Positions 10,874 to 19,808 of a stretch of 64,000 nucleotides of DNA are shown here, piece by piece. Numbering within the stretch: the stretch's first letter is position 1; each line of letters begins with the position of its first letter. Below the pieces are notes generated by a model. The model made no database searches, was not told the DNA's origin, and saw only the letters and a program-made list of their open reading frames with translations. The stretch spans positions 62,001 to 126,000 of the forward strand of contig JAOPHQ010002276.1 in assembly GCA_030340625.1 (NCBI GenBank), written 5' to 3'. Position numbers and translations under genes: made by a program. This stretch comes from Merluccius polli (taxonomy: Eukaryota; Chordata; Actinopteri; Gadiformes; Merlucciidae).

Positions 10874-12475
10874 TCAGGGAAGTACTGTTTTAGCACTGGC
10901 TGCCTCATCCCTTTGGTCTTTTTTAAAAAAAGACTTCAGTACATTAGCAGTATAGACCTGAGCAGCAGCCTGCTGAGTGTGAGACAGGTCACTGCTGTCA
11001 GACACACACCCTTCACTGTCACTGCTGTCCGATAGAGCTGCTCTGTTCTCTGCAGCACTCAATTTACCGGCTAGACGTCCGGCTTTACCCCCCACTCCCA
11101 CGGTCAACATGCTTCTCCTCTTACTGCGCTGTTGAAGAGGAATAGACCCCCACCCGGACTCACAGGCCTCCATCTCTTTAGCCTCAGCTACTGTGCTCCC
11201 CTCACTCAGCTCACCTGCTGATTTACCTGCTTCACACTGGCCACCAGCGACCCCAAATCCTTCACACAACTCGCCTACAACCTCACCTACCTCACCTAGC
11301 TCACCTACCTCACCCAGCTCACCTACAACCTCACCTACCTCACCCAGCTCACCTACAACCTCACCTACCTCACCCAGCTCACCTACAACCTCACCTACCT
11401 CACCCAGCTCACCTACAACCTCACCTACCTCACCCAGCTCACCTACAACCTCACCTGCCTCTTTCACCTCACCTGGTTCACCTCCCTCTTCTAGTTCACC
11501 TGTTACTTTACCTGCCTCACCCACTTCACCAGGAACCTCACCTGCCTCTCTACTGACACCTGTTTCACCCACATCCTCGACCAACTCACATGCATCTTTA
11601 TCTGAAATACCACCTGTCACCCCCACCTCATCTGTCACCTCCTCACCCGTTTCACCTCCCACCTCCTCCCTCTCACTACTCATCTCAGTGCTCCCTCCAG
11701 CCTGGCTCTGTATCTCTTCCAGCTGTTTCTCTGCAGCTCCTGCGTCTTTCCCTTTCTCTGCGGCACCGGCCCCTCCACCGGCCACCGCGGCCGACCGCCG
11801 CACCGCCGGAACGGGTCGGCGGTCGGCCGCGGCCCGAACCCCCGCAGGAGCGGGCGGCGCGGGGGGAGCACCCGCCGCCGCCGCGCCAGCGGCAGCCGGG
11901 GCACCGCGGCTCGGACAGGCTTTGATCAAATGTCCCTCTTCACCACATCCGAAACATTTCGCAGTGGATGATGTCGCAAAGAGGATATACTCAAAATCAT
12001 CCACACAGACTCTGAACCGGTAATCAAACTCCGCATTCTTATCGTTCAGTAACATGAAGAGCTGTCTGCGGTGAGACACTACGTGTCTCAGGAGGGGAGA
12101 CTTACAGCCCGACAGCACTTTTCTTAATGGTGACACCACCTTTCCATGTCTGGACAGCTCTTTAATCAAAAAATCATCACTAATGAACGGAGGGACGTTC
12201 GATAGAGTGATCTTTGTGGCCGGCAGCGTCAGCGGTATCACCGGCTCAAACATCCCATTCACCGTGACGCCCGTCTCCACCAACCTGTTCACCTGTTCTA
12301 CCTTCTCTAAGAACAAAACCACTGCACTGTTCATCCGGGCAGCGGACTTCACAGAGCCGTGCCCGATGATTTCCCCAACGGCCAGTGCTACCTCCTCCAC
12401 CTTGCACGGAGAGCCGGCTCCGATTTTAATGCCGTGCTTCCGCGTCAGCCTGGAGAAAACGCTGCTGGACGCCAT
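10874..12475 (-). CDS. LINE ORF1: RNA-binding protein with CCHC zinc knuckle and acidic repeats
   Basis: An open 533-codon frame, presumed to be the nucleic-acid-binding ORF1 protein of the LINE. The N-terminal about 190 residues hold a conserved domain ending in the zinc knuckle CFGCGEEGHLIKAC (CX2CX4HX4C, near residues 173-186). An alanine/proline/arginine-rich linker follows. Then comes a long glutamate/glycine/valine repeat in which a ten-residue unit of the form GEVVGELGEV recurs about six times (DNA 11270-11460). The C-terminus is serine/aspartate-rich. The stop is 127 bases before the upstream end of ORF2. The frame is uninterrupted. The shadow frame on the plus strand is threonine/serine/proline-rich only because of the repeat. 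Confidence 0.85.
   Translation of the reverse strand: MASSSVFSRLTRKHGIKIGAGSPCKVEEVALAVGEIIGHGSVKSAARMNSAVVLFLEKVEQVNRLVETGVTVNGMFEPVIPLTLPATKITLSNVPPFISDDFLIKELSRHGKVVSPLRKVLSGCKSPLLRHVVSHRRQLFMLLNDKNAEFDYRFRVCVDDFEYILFATSSTAKCFGCGEEGHLIKACPSRGAPAAAGAAAAGAPPAPPAPAGVRAAADRRPVPAVRRSAAVAGGGAGAAEKGKDAGAAEKQLEEIQSQAGGSTEMSSEREEVGGETGEEVTDEVGVTGGISDKDACELVEDVGETGVSREAGEVPGEVGEAGKVTGELEEGGEPGEVKEAGEVVGELGEVGEVVGELGEVGEVVGELGEVGEVVGELGEVGEVVGELGEVGELGEVGEVVGELCEGFGVAGGQCEAGKSAGELSEGSTVAEAKEMEACESGWGSIPLQQRSKRRSMLTVGVGGKAGRLAGKLSAAENRAALSDSSDSEGCVSDSSDLSHTQQAAAQVYTANVLKSFFKKDQRDEAASAKTVLP
11270..11460 (-). repeat. Coding 30-bp minisatellite in LINE ORF1
   Basis: On the plus strand CTCACCTACCTCACCCAG plus CTCACCTACAAC recurs in near-perfect 30-base steps. 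It keeps the ORF1 frame and adds ten residues per copy. Confidence 0.9.
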
Positions 12476-12686
12476 ACCGGCGCCTCAGAGCGAGGCTGAC
12501 GAACAACAAACAAAACACTAAACTAACCAACAAACAACCAAAACTAACCTAAACAACACTAAACTAACACAACTACATTCACAAACACAACACAACGAAA
12601 ATATACCGAAAGAAAGAAATAGAAATAGAGAAAAAACCTCAAATTCATCTACCTCTTCCACTCACACCCACACCCACACTCCACTC

Positions 12687-12734
12687 AGAGAGAGAGAGAG
12701 AGAGAGAGGAGAAGAAGAACAAGTTCAGAGATGA

Positions 12735-12780
<46 letters not shown>

Positions 12781-13290
12781 AGAACAAGTTCAGAGATGAA
12801 GACAGAGAGAGAGAGAGAGAACAAGCTCAAAGATGAAGACAAACAGAGAGAGAGAGAGAGAGAGAACAAGCTCAGAGATGAAGACAAACAGAGAGAGAGA
12901 GAACAAGCTCAGAGATGAAGACAAACAGTGACAGAGAGAGAACAAGCTCAGAGATGAAGACAAACAGTGACAGAGAGAGAACAAGCTCAGAGATGAAGAC
13001 AAACAGAGAGAGAGAGAACGAGCTCAGAGATGAAGACAAACAGAGACAGAGAGAGAGAACAAGCTCAGAGATGAAGACAAACAGAGACAGAGAGAGAGAA
13101 CAAGTTCAGAGATGAAGACAAACAGAGACAGGGAGAGAGAACAAGTTCAGAGATGAAGACAAACAGAGAGAGAGAACAAGCTCAGAGATGAAGACAGAGA
13201 GAGAGAGAGGGAGAATAAGTTCAGAGATGAAGACAAACAGAGAGAGAGAGCGAGAGAGAGAGAGGAGAAGAACAAGTTCAGAGACAGGAG
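12687..13290. repeat. GA-rich minisatellite, right part of interrupted array
   Basis: At least a dozen units of AACAAG(C/T)TCAGAGATGAAGACA with (AAC)AGAGAGAG-type spacers of changing length. They match the units at 6530-6715. Confidence 0.9.
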
Positions 13291-13326
13291 AGATCAAACA
13301 AGTGAGGAAGATAACAGCCCATTAAG

Positions 13327-13905
13327 ATAATAATAATAATAATAATAGATTGGATTTATATAGCGCTTTTATTGGAGGTCACTCAAAGCACTTACATAGT
13401 GTGTGTGGGAGACATGACACCTCATCCGCTACCAGAGTGTAGCACCCACTTGGGTGATGCACGGCAGCCAGTATGCGCCAGAACGCTCACCACACACTGG
13501 CACAGCGGAAAGGTGAGGAATGAAACTAACCAATTAGAGACCAGGGGATGATTAGGTGGCCATGTTGGTACAAGAGCCTGGTTGGGAATTTGGCCGGGAC
13601 ACCGGGGTTAGCACCCCTACTCTTGCGATGAGTGCCATGGGATCTTTAGTGACCACAGGGAGTCAGGACCTCGGTTTAACGTCTCATCCGAAAGACGGTG
13701 CTCTAGACAGGACGGAGTCCCCTTCTCCATCCCGGGGCATTGGGGATCTTACAGAGGCCAGAGGGATGAGCACCCCCTACTGGCCCTCCAACACCACTGC
13801 CAGCACCAACTGGTCTCCCATCCAGAGATGGACCAGACCAGCCCCTGCTTAGCTTCCAAAGAAACCAGCAGTGCAAGGCAGGTAGCCATGGTGCTGGCTG
13901 GGATG
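13327..13905 (-). repeat. SINE with 5S rRNA-derived head (SINE3-like)
   Basis: Read on the minus strand, the head at about 13870-13805 matches the inner part of 5S rRNA (GGAAGCTAAGCAGGG, then GGATGGGAGACC), including the pol III internal promoter region. A long body follows. The 3' end reads AAAGCGCTATATAAATCCAATC and then (TTA)n at 13327-13347. This layout fits the 5S-derived SINE class described in zebrafish. The plus-strand open frame here is not a gene. Family assignment is from memory, not a search. Confidence 0.7.
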
Positions 13906-14537
13906 GAGATGGGAGAGGCAAAGAAACAGTGAGACTGAAGAGGTAAATGATGACATATTAGGTTAACAGTGCAATATACTGTATGTCACCATAACTAATT
14001 TTATTGTTTTGTATGCTATTCTCACTTTGCAGGTGATACAAGATAGACCACAAGGCCCTGTCCAACCCCCTGCTGTGACTTGCTGGAAACCTCTTTTCAG
14101 TGTTTTAAAGTGTTCAGTGTTTTTTTCTTTTTCTAAATAAATCTTTATTCAACCCTGGAATAACAAATGTCAAGTCTTTACTAATATTGTATAACCAAGG
14201 TCATATGAATCTTTGTTAAGAGTTGAAGAGTCAAGATTATCTTGTCAGTGAGAACATGCATTAGTCAGGGGCTGAAGAAGATCAGGAAAACTAAAGTTGA
14301 AACAAATTCAAATCTATTTGCACACATCCATGCCTTAGGACAATATTAGAGTTTGCAATATCCATAGAAAAGGATGTTTAATCCAATATGGATTACACTG
14401 GCCGAGTGTGATGGAAGAAAGGAAGGATAGTGACTTTTGTTCATCCCACAGGGGGCCCCAAATGTCTGTTCGCCTGGAGCCCCCAAATAGCTAAGTTCGC
14501 CACTGTCAACAGGCCAACCAGGTCCACGTTAACATGG
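13906..14537. other. No gene seen
   Basis: AT-rich sequence with a plus-strand AATAAA near 14137-14142. Its right end grades into the decayed gypsy copy. No coding frame or RNA gene was recognised. Confidence 0.6.
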
Positions 14538-16183
14538 TCAAAACGTCTCTGGCACCGGGAACAACTCTAACGGGGCTTTAGTATGGCGGTGTACTTTGGC
14601 CCGTTGGCACTCAAGACAGGTGTTAGCCCAGTCCCGAACGTCTTTCTTAAGGCTGCGCCAAACAAACTTTGCTGCAACCAGTCTCTGTGACGCTTTCGAA
14701 CCTGGGTGGGAGAGACCGTGGATGGCATCAAAGGCTTGTCGCCTCCATCCCGTGGGAATGATTGGCCGAGGACTGCCTGTGGAGACGTCACACAGGAGCA
14801 TGGTGCCGGCATCGCCAAAAACCACATCCTCTATTTTCAGCCCAGTAGTCGAGACACAGGAGTTGCACGTCTGGGTCTGTGGTCTGGTCCACCGCCATGC
14901 GGTTGTAATCCAAACCAAGATGGACTGCTCCTGCCACAGCTCGTGACAGGCAGTCCGCCACCTGATTGTCCTTACCGGCAACGTGCTGTAAATCCGTGGT
15001 GAACTCGGAAATGTAGGACAGGTGACGTTGCTGGCGGGCAGACCACGGCTCAGCCACCTTGGCCATGGCGAAAGTCAGCGGTTTGTGGTTGACAAAAGCA
15101 GTGAAGCGTCGACCTTCCAGCAGGGAACGAAAGTGTCTGATGGCGAGGTAGAGACCCAGCAGCTCCCGGTCGAAAGTGCTGTACTGTACGGCACCGAGGA
15201 GGGGAATGGCGACCTTTGCTGTAACAAAGTCCCAGCCAAACCGATGCCCTCCGAAACACAACTCAACGTACCTCGTTCCATATGTGCCCATATGGGGCTC
15301 CCATTAGCAGCTTCCATAGGGGTGCCATGGCTGTCGGTCACCATGTCCAAACGGGATGCAGGCAGGACGCTCCTCTGTGCTCCCGTGTCACACAGGAAAC
15401 GTCGTTCGGAGATGCTGTCGTGGATGAAAAGTAGCCTGCCTACGCGGCCGACGCTCATGGCAAATACTGAACGCCGGCGTTTCCCAACCCGCCGAAACTG
15501 CATAGCGAACGGCATTTAAGAGCCTTCGGTCCAAACTTTGCATGATAAAAACACATGCCTGATGACTGATGGGGGCCTGAAGACTGCTGGCGACCTGAAA
15601 ACTGCTGCCGGCGAGAAGAGGTCGCAGCGATGAGTGTGGAGTCATCCAGTGTTGCAGGAGCAATGTGCGCGGGAAAAAGCGCGGCCGCGGCACAGTGCCC
15701 TTGACTCGCCAGGAAAAATATATCAGCCTCTTCAGCCAGTCTCCGACAGTCAGTGATTGGGGTGTTGGCCAATGCAGCTCTTACTTGGGAAGGCAGCTGA
15801 CGCAGGACAAGGTGAACGAAAAGAAAATCGGGGTTGTGCTTGCCCAGGAGATCCAGCATACGGTCCATGAGCTCAGACGGTTTGCTGTCACCCAACCCTT
15901 GAAGGGAGAAAAGCCTGCAGGCTCTCTCAGCGTCCGAAAGTTCAAACGTCTTCAATAGGTGGGCTTTGAGTGTTGCATACTTCCCAGCTGCTGGAGGATT
16001 TTTAAGGAGGCTCACTACTCTGGATGCTGTTGAACTTCCGAGAGCCGACACAACGTAGTAGTACTGTGTTGTATCCGCGGTGATCTCACGCAACGCAAAC
16101 TGCGCTTCAGTCTGGGCAAACCACGCCAACGCTGACGATTCCCAGAATTCGGGGAGTTTGAGGGTAACAGTGTTCGCAGACAT
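14538..16183 (-). pseudogene. Internally deleted Ty3/gypsy gag-pol (RT missing)
   Basis: Read right to left: a gag-like frame 16183-15455 (capsid-type sequence, then FYHAKFGPKALKCR near its end), and a protease segment with the active-site block FLCDTGAQRSVLPA in frame 15515-15075. RNase H follows directly in frame 15291-14788 (YSTFDRELLGLYLAI, LSYISEFTTDLQHV, DNQVADCLSR). Last is the integrase HHCC finger in frame 14981-14538 (HGLSHPGS, CLECQRAKVHRH). The RT palm with YxDD is absent between protease and RNase H, and the frames shift several times. The integrase catalytic core is cut off at the left. This is a dead, deleted copy unrelated to the intact element at the left edge. Confidence 0.8.
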
Positions 16184-16235
16184 GGTCGTGTCGTGTCTCT
16201 GGATACGTCCAGCAAACTAACATTGGGGTCACCAG

Positions 16236-16511
16236 TGTGGAAATTGCACTGAAACACAAGTAACAATTTCTCACGTTGAGAACACGAATGCATGTTTCGT
16301 TTATTTCAAAGAACCAACAACACTAAATCATAAAGTGGCGCTGTCCAGTAACCAACCGAGCATGGGGCTCAACATCATTACACACACAGGTTAATTAAAG
16401 GGACCACGATCCCAGAACAGTCATATGCATAACATTAAACAACTGCATGAAATAAGTGTGTAGAACCACACTCCAGAACAAGGGTGAATTATGTTAGTCA
16501 CATTCACTACA
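16236..16511 (-). repeat. Putative LTR of the deleted gypsy element
   Basis: On the minus strand the segment ends TTCCACA and is followed by CTGGTGACCCCAATG, which looks like a primer-binding site before gag. On the plus strand it starts TGTGG and could end at about 16511 (ACTACA). The outer boundary is a guess because there is no second copy to compare. Confidence 0.4.
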
Positions 16512-17615
16512 AGGCTTTACTTTATTGATTTGATACAAAATCAGTTACGAATACAGTTTCACCACTTCAGAAAATCACCTTCACACATGTCCGGCCGGCT
16601 GCTGTCATGGAGCCGTCAGTTGCTTGTCGCTTTGTTGTGGTACGTGGTCAAGCCTCTGCAGTTGTTTTTTTTTCCGCCTGTTTTTTTTTTTTTTTTTTCT
16701 TGTGTCCAATTTTCTTTTTTGCCTGCCTTTTTCCCTTGTGCCGGATTTTTTTTTTTTTTGGCTGTATTTTTAATTTATTTTTGGCTGGCCCTAATACTCC
16801 TTCATAGTAACTCTAGGCATGTTGAGCTATGGAAAATATATTACTCTTATCCATATACTTTTCATTCAAAAGAATATTATCAATTGGAGTACAGTTGGCT
16901 AAAGCTTATTTTGAGCCTCATAGGCTTAAAATAATTATTGTATTTTTTTTTGAAGTGGCAGTAGACAACTTTTTTGCTTCAACTTATTAATACAAAGAGA
17001 TTGGTTCCCTATAAGCCTCGCTTTCACTATGCAATTCTGTCTGCCACCGGGTACGGGTAAAGGGTAAAGGAAGTGCGTCAACCATTGCGTCAACCATTGC
17101 ACGCGCAACCAACAAACAATCAACCTCTTTCTGTTGTCTTATTGCTATATGATAAATGTGGAATATTGCACAGGTAAATCTGATGACACTACTTATATCT
17201 GCATATGCCACCTTTTAGTTGCATTGAGTATACTACCTGAATAAGTCCCACCAGCTACCAACCCACTTTGCTTTTCTTAACACATACTAAATAATTTGTA
17301 TCTGCTTTCAGGTCTCCATTATAGACTAAATGAGTGAATGAACTCACGGTTTTCCTCCTAATGTTTTCATCTACTCCCCCTCCACCCCGACGCCAACCCC
17401 TGCTGCGGATATTGTTTGTGCAAAGCAATACTCAAACTATGGTATTACTATGCAATGCACATCATTACTTTTAATAATACATACATAATAGCTTTTGCCT
17501 GTTCCCAAATTCAATATAAAATTCTGACAATTTAATTTGACCTCTTCAGTGAACATGCTTCTTTCTTTCTTATTTCCAAAGCACAATCAACACATCTTGT
17601 GTTGATTGTGGTTGC
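16512..17615. other. No gene seen; T-rich tracts
   Basis: Low-complexity T runs at 16667-16760; the rest is AT-rich with no credible frame. Confidence 0.6.
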
Positions 17616-17732
17616 TAGGTGTTTTGAAGCAACTTCACACACCAAGCTCAATCATTCAAAAGCGTCTTTATTCAGAGAACCAGTTCCTTAAGCACTACCC
17701 TGGAGCGCCCTCTTCAGGCATTACATAGAACA
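17616..17732 (-). repeat. Dispersed LTR-like repeat, copy 1
   Basis: It shares blocks (GAAGCAACTTCACACACC; CAGAGAACCAGTTCCTTAAG; CACTACCCTGGAGCGCCC) with 24872-25012. On the minus strand it carries CTGAATAAAG, a polyadenylation-like signal, so it may be the R-U5 part of an LTR or a 3' end of another element. Confidence 0.6.
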
Positions 17733-17950
17733 ATGTCTTTTAGGTCTGTGAACCACCCTACGCTCAGGCTTCCTGTGGGTTTCTCTTTTCTTATATAGTG
17801 TGTCCTTAGCAACCTGAGGGCAGAGTTCACCTGATCCCTGTGTGTTGTCTTTAATGGATGGCCCATCCCCATAGCCATCAAACACAATGGTTGTAGCTGA
17901 GCCATAATGTTGGATGGTAAAGTCTGCATATGACTGCACAATTTTACCAT
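17721..17950 (-). pseudogene. Fragment of the CXC-domain TE gene, inverted relative to its other half
   Basis: The minus-strand frame encodes YADFTIQHYGSATTIVFDGYGDGPSIKDN, described here by its core GYGDGPSIKDN. The same peptide is encoded on the plus strand at about 18060-18095. It is therefore a piece of the same gene in opposite orientation, breaking off into the LTR-like repeat at its end. Confidence 0.6.
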
Positions 17951-18050
17951 AGCTTTGTCCGTGCTTCCATGGTATTCGGTGAAGAAGTGAACCTCATGTC
18001 AAACATGTTAGAAGTTGCTAGGTCACTGATAACGGCAGATCGCGCAGGTT

Positions 18051-19115
18051 CTTGGCTTTGGCTATGGGGATGGGCCATCCATTAAAGACAACACACATCA
18101 AAGAAGAGGAAACAATATTCATCCCATTGTCAACTTCACTGCTGAGACAGAGTTCTCAGGTAAGAAGGAGGAGTTCCTGTCAAGAGATCTGAATAAACAG
18201 AGGCTGATCCAAATGATAAGCGATGAACTGAAAGAAAGGGGTTGCACTGTGGTCAATTCAATTGGAGATGCTGATGTAGACATCGTAAGGGCTACAGTGG
18301 AATCATCTCTTCTTCACACCACTACGCTGATTGGAGAAGATACAGATCTCCTTGTCTTACTACTTCACTATGCACAGAGAGATAGTAAGGGCGTTTATTT
18401 CAGATCAGACAAGTCAAAAGCTGATGGCAGTTTTAAAGTGTATGCCGTAAACCATTTAAAAGAAGTACTTGGACATGATGTGTGTTCTCAGTTGATGTTC
18501 ATCCATGCTCTCACTGGCTGTGACACAACTTCTCGCATCTTCGGGGTTGGCAAAAAGACTGCTTTCCAGAAGCTTGTAAAAGGGGATCCTGTCCTTCGAT
18601 CTTGTGCCAATGCATTCATTGTCCCAAACCAGACCACAGAGGTGATCGATGACCTTGGGTGCCAAGTAATGGCTGTCCTCTTTGGTGGAAAGTGCACAGA
18701 TTCCCTTGCAGCAATGCGATATAACATTTTCAGCAAGAAGGTTGTCTCAGCTTCATCAACTGTAACGCCTGAACGTCTGCCACCAACTGAATCTGCGACC
18801 AAATTTCACTGTTGTAGAGCATACTACCAGGTCATGGTCTGGATGGGAACAGAAGATGGTATGGATGCCCTGAACTGGGGGTGGAGCCTGCAGGACAATA
18901 GATTTGTCCCACTCATGTCAACAATGAATGTTGCTCCAGACAGTCTCTTGAAGGTCATTCATTGTAACTGTACCACTGCCTGCAAGACACTCCGCTGCTC
19001 TTGCAGAAAATATGGACTACCTTGTACTACTGTCTGTGGACCATGTCAACTTAAGGAATGTGACAATCCACATAACAAGTTTCTTCCAGAGGAGCCTGAA
19101 GATGATGATGAATAA
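18051..19115 (+). pseudogene. TE-derived protein with C-terminal CXC (tesmin/TSO1-like) domain, N-terminus missing
   Basis: The open frame runs from at least 18051 to the stop at 19113-19115, with the first Met at 18213. It begins with GYGDGPSIKDN and continues through GEDTDLLVLLLHYA (a nuclease/PIN-like look: alternating hydrophobics with acidic residues), LTGCDTTSRIFGVGKK and a tryptophan-rich WMGTEDGMDALNWGW block. It ends in a cysteine cluster CNCTTACKTLRCSCRKYG...CGPCQ and an acidic tail. Multi-copy proteins of this layout occur in fish and cnidarian genomes (recalled, function unknown). Upstream, 17972-18052 shows related sequence (SLITADRAGSW) in another frame, so a one-base shift or rearrangement separates it. 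I do not recognise a specific family and infer TE origin from its broken, inverted context. Confidence 0.6.
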
Positions 19116-19189
19116 AGACCACAATAAGTGTGGCATGTATGTTGTTCAACACCAACACCACCTTTCTAGTTTGAATAGTAACCAATTTT

Positions 19190-19790
19190 AACCATTTAAC
19201 CAATGTAAGCTCACAGGCAGTCATTTTGAAAATGATGCCTTTCTAGCAGTTATATTTACCTAGATTTGTCGCACGTTCTTAATGTATAGAGGTACCAGAA
19301 TCAGCTGAAACATTCTTTTGTAACATTTTCCATTTGAGATATAGCCATTCTAAGCTCCCGGCCGCCATTTTGGACGCCATTATGAAAATGAAGCCTTTCT
19401 GGGAGGTATATTTTACTAGATTGTTAGTATGTTCATAAGCATATTTGCAGGTACCAGAATCAAGTGAAAAATCATTCGAATAATCTTTTTCTATTGAGAT
19501 ATATAGCCATTTTAAGCTTGGCCGGCCACCATTTTGGACGCCATCTTGAAAATGAAGCCTTTCCGGAAGGTGTATTTTCCTAGAGTTTTAGTATGTTCGT
19601 AAGCAACATTTTTTCAATTTGAGATATAGCCATTTCAAGCTCCCCGCCGCCATTTCGGCCGCCGTCTTGGAAATGAGGGCTTTCTGGGAGGTATATTTTG
19701 GTATACTTTTAGTATGTTATTTAGCACACCAAATACTACTAGAATCCATTGAAAAACCTTTTGTATCAATTTTTTTGGGGGTTAAGCCCT
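19190..19790. repeat. Tandem repeat, unit about 155 bp, roughly four copies
   Basis: A core of the form GAGATATAGCCATTYYAAGC, a GC-rich GGCCGCCATTTTGGACGCCAT and then AAAATGAAGCCTTTC and AGTATGTTCRTAAGC recurs at about 19230, 19370, 19525 and 19660. Copies are diverged. It starts right after the CXC-domain gene. Confidence 0.75.
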
Positions 19791-19808
19791 TTTTTTTCAT
19801 AGATTGAC

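Larger units (their letters stand above)
6716..12686 (-). mobile_element. Tx1-clade non-LTR retrotransposon, nearly full length
   Basis: An element of about 6 kb on the minus strand. It has a 5' UTR (12686-12476), ORF1 (12475-10874), ORF2 (10747-6787 with one frameshift) and a short 3' UTR ending in AATAAAG...AAAAATC and an A-run. Both ends abut (GA)n on the plus strand, that is (TC)n on the element strand. The ORF1/ORF2 sequences look like the Tx1 group of L1-related LINEs: a CCHC knuckle in ORF1, an apurinic-type endonuclease and RT in ORF2, and a late CPFCG..H motif in the C-terminus. No target-site duplication can be told apart from the repeat. Confidence 0.85.

Noticed and set aside
11430..11700. 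Possible CRISPR-like regular repeat
   Set aside because: Regular 30-base spacing comes from a coding minisatellite with no unique spacers; the genome is eukaryotic.
11193..12023. 276-residue Thr/Ser/Pro repeat frame on the plus strand
   Set aside because: It is the antisense of the LINE ORF1 minisatellite, with no domain and no independent start context.
13556..13852. 98-residue plus-strand frame
   Set aside because: It falls inside the 5S-headed SINE and is its antisense.
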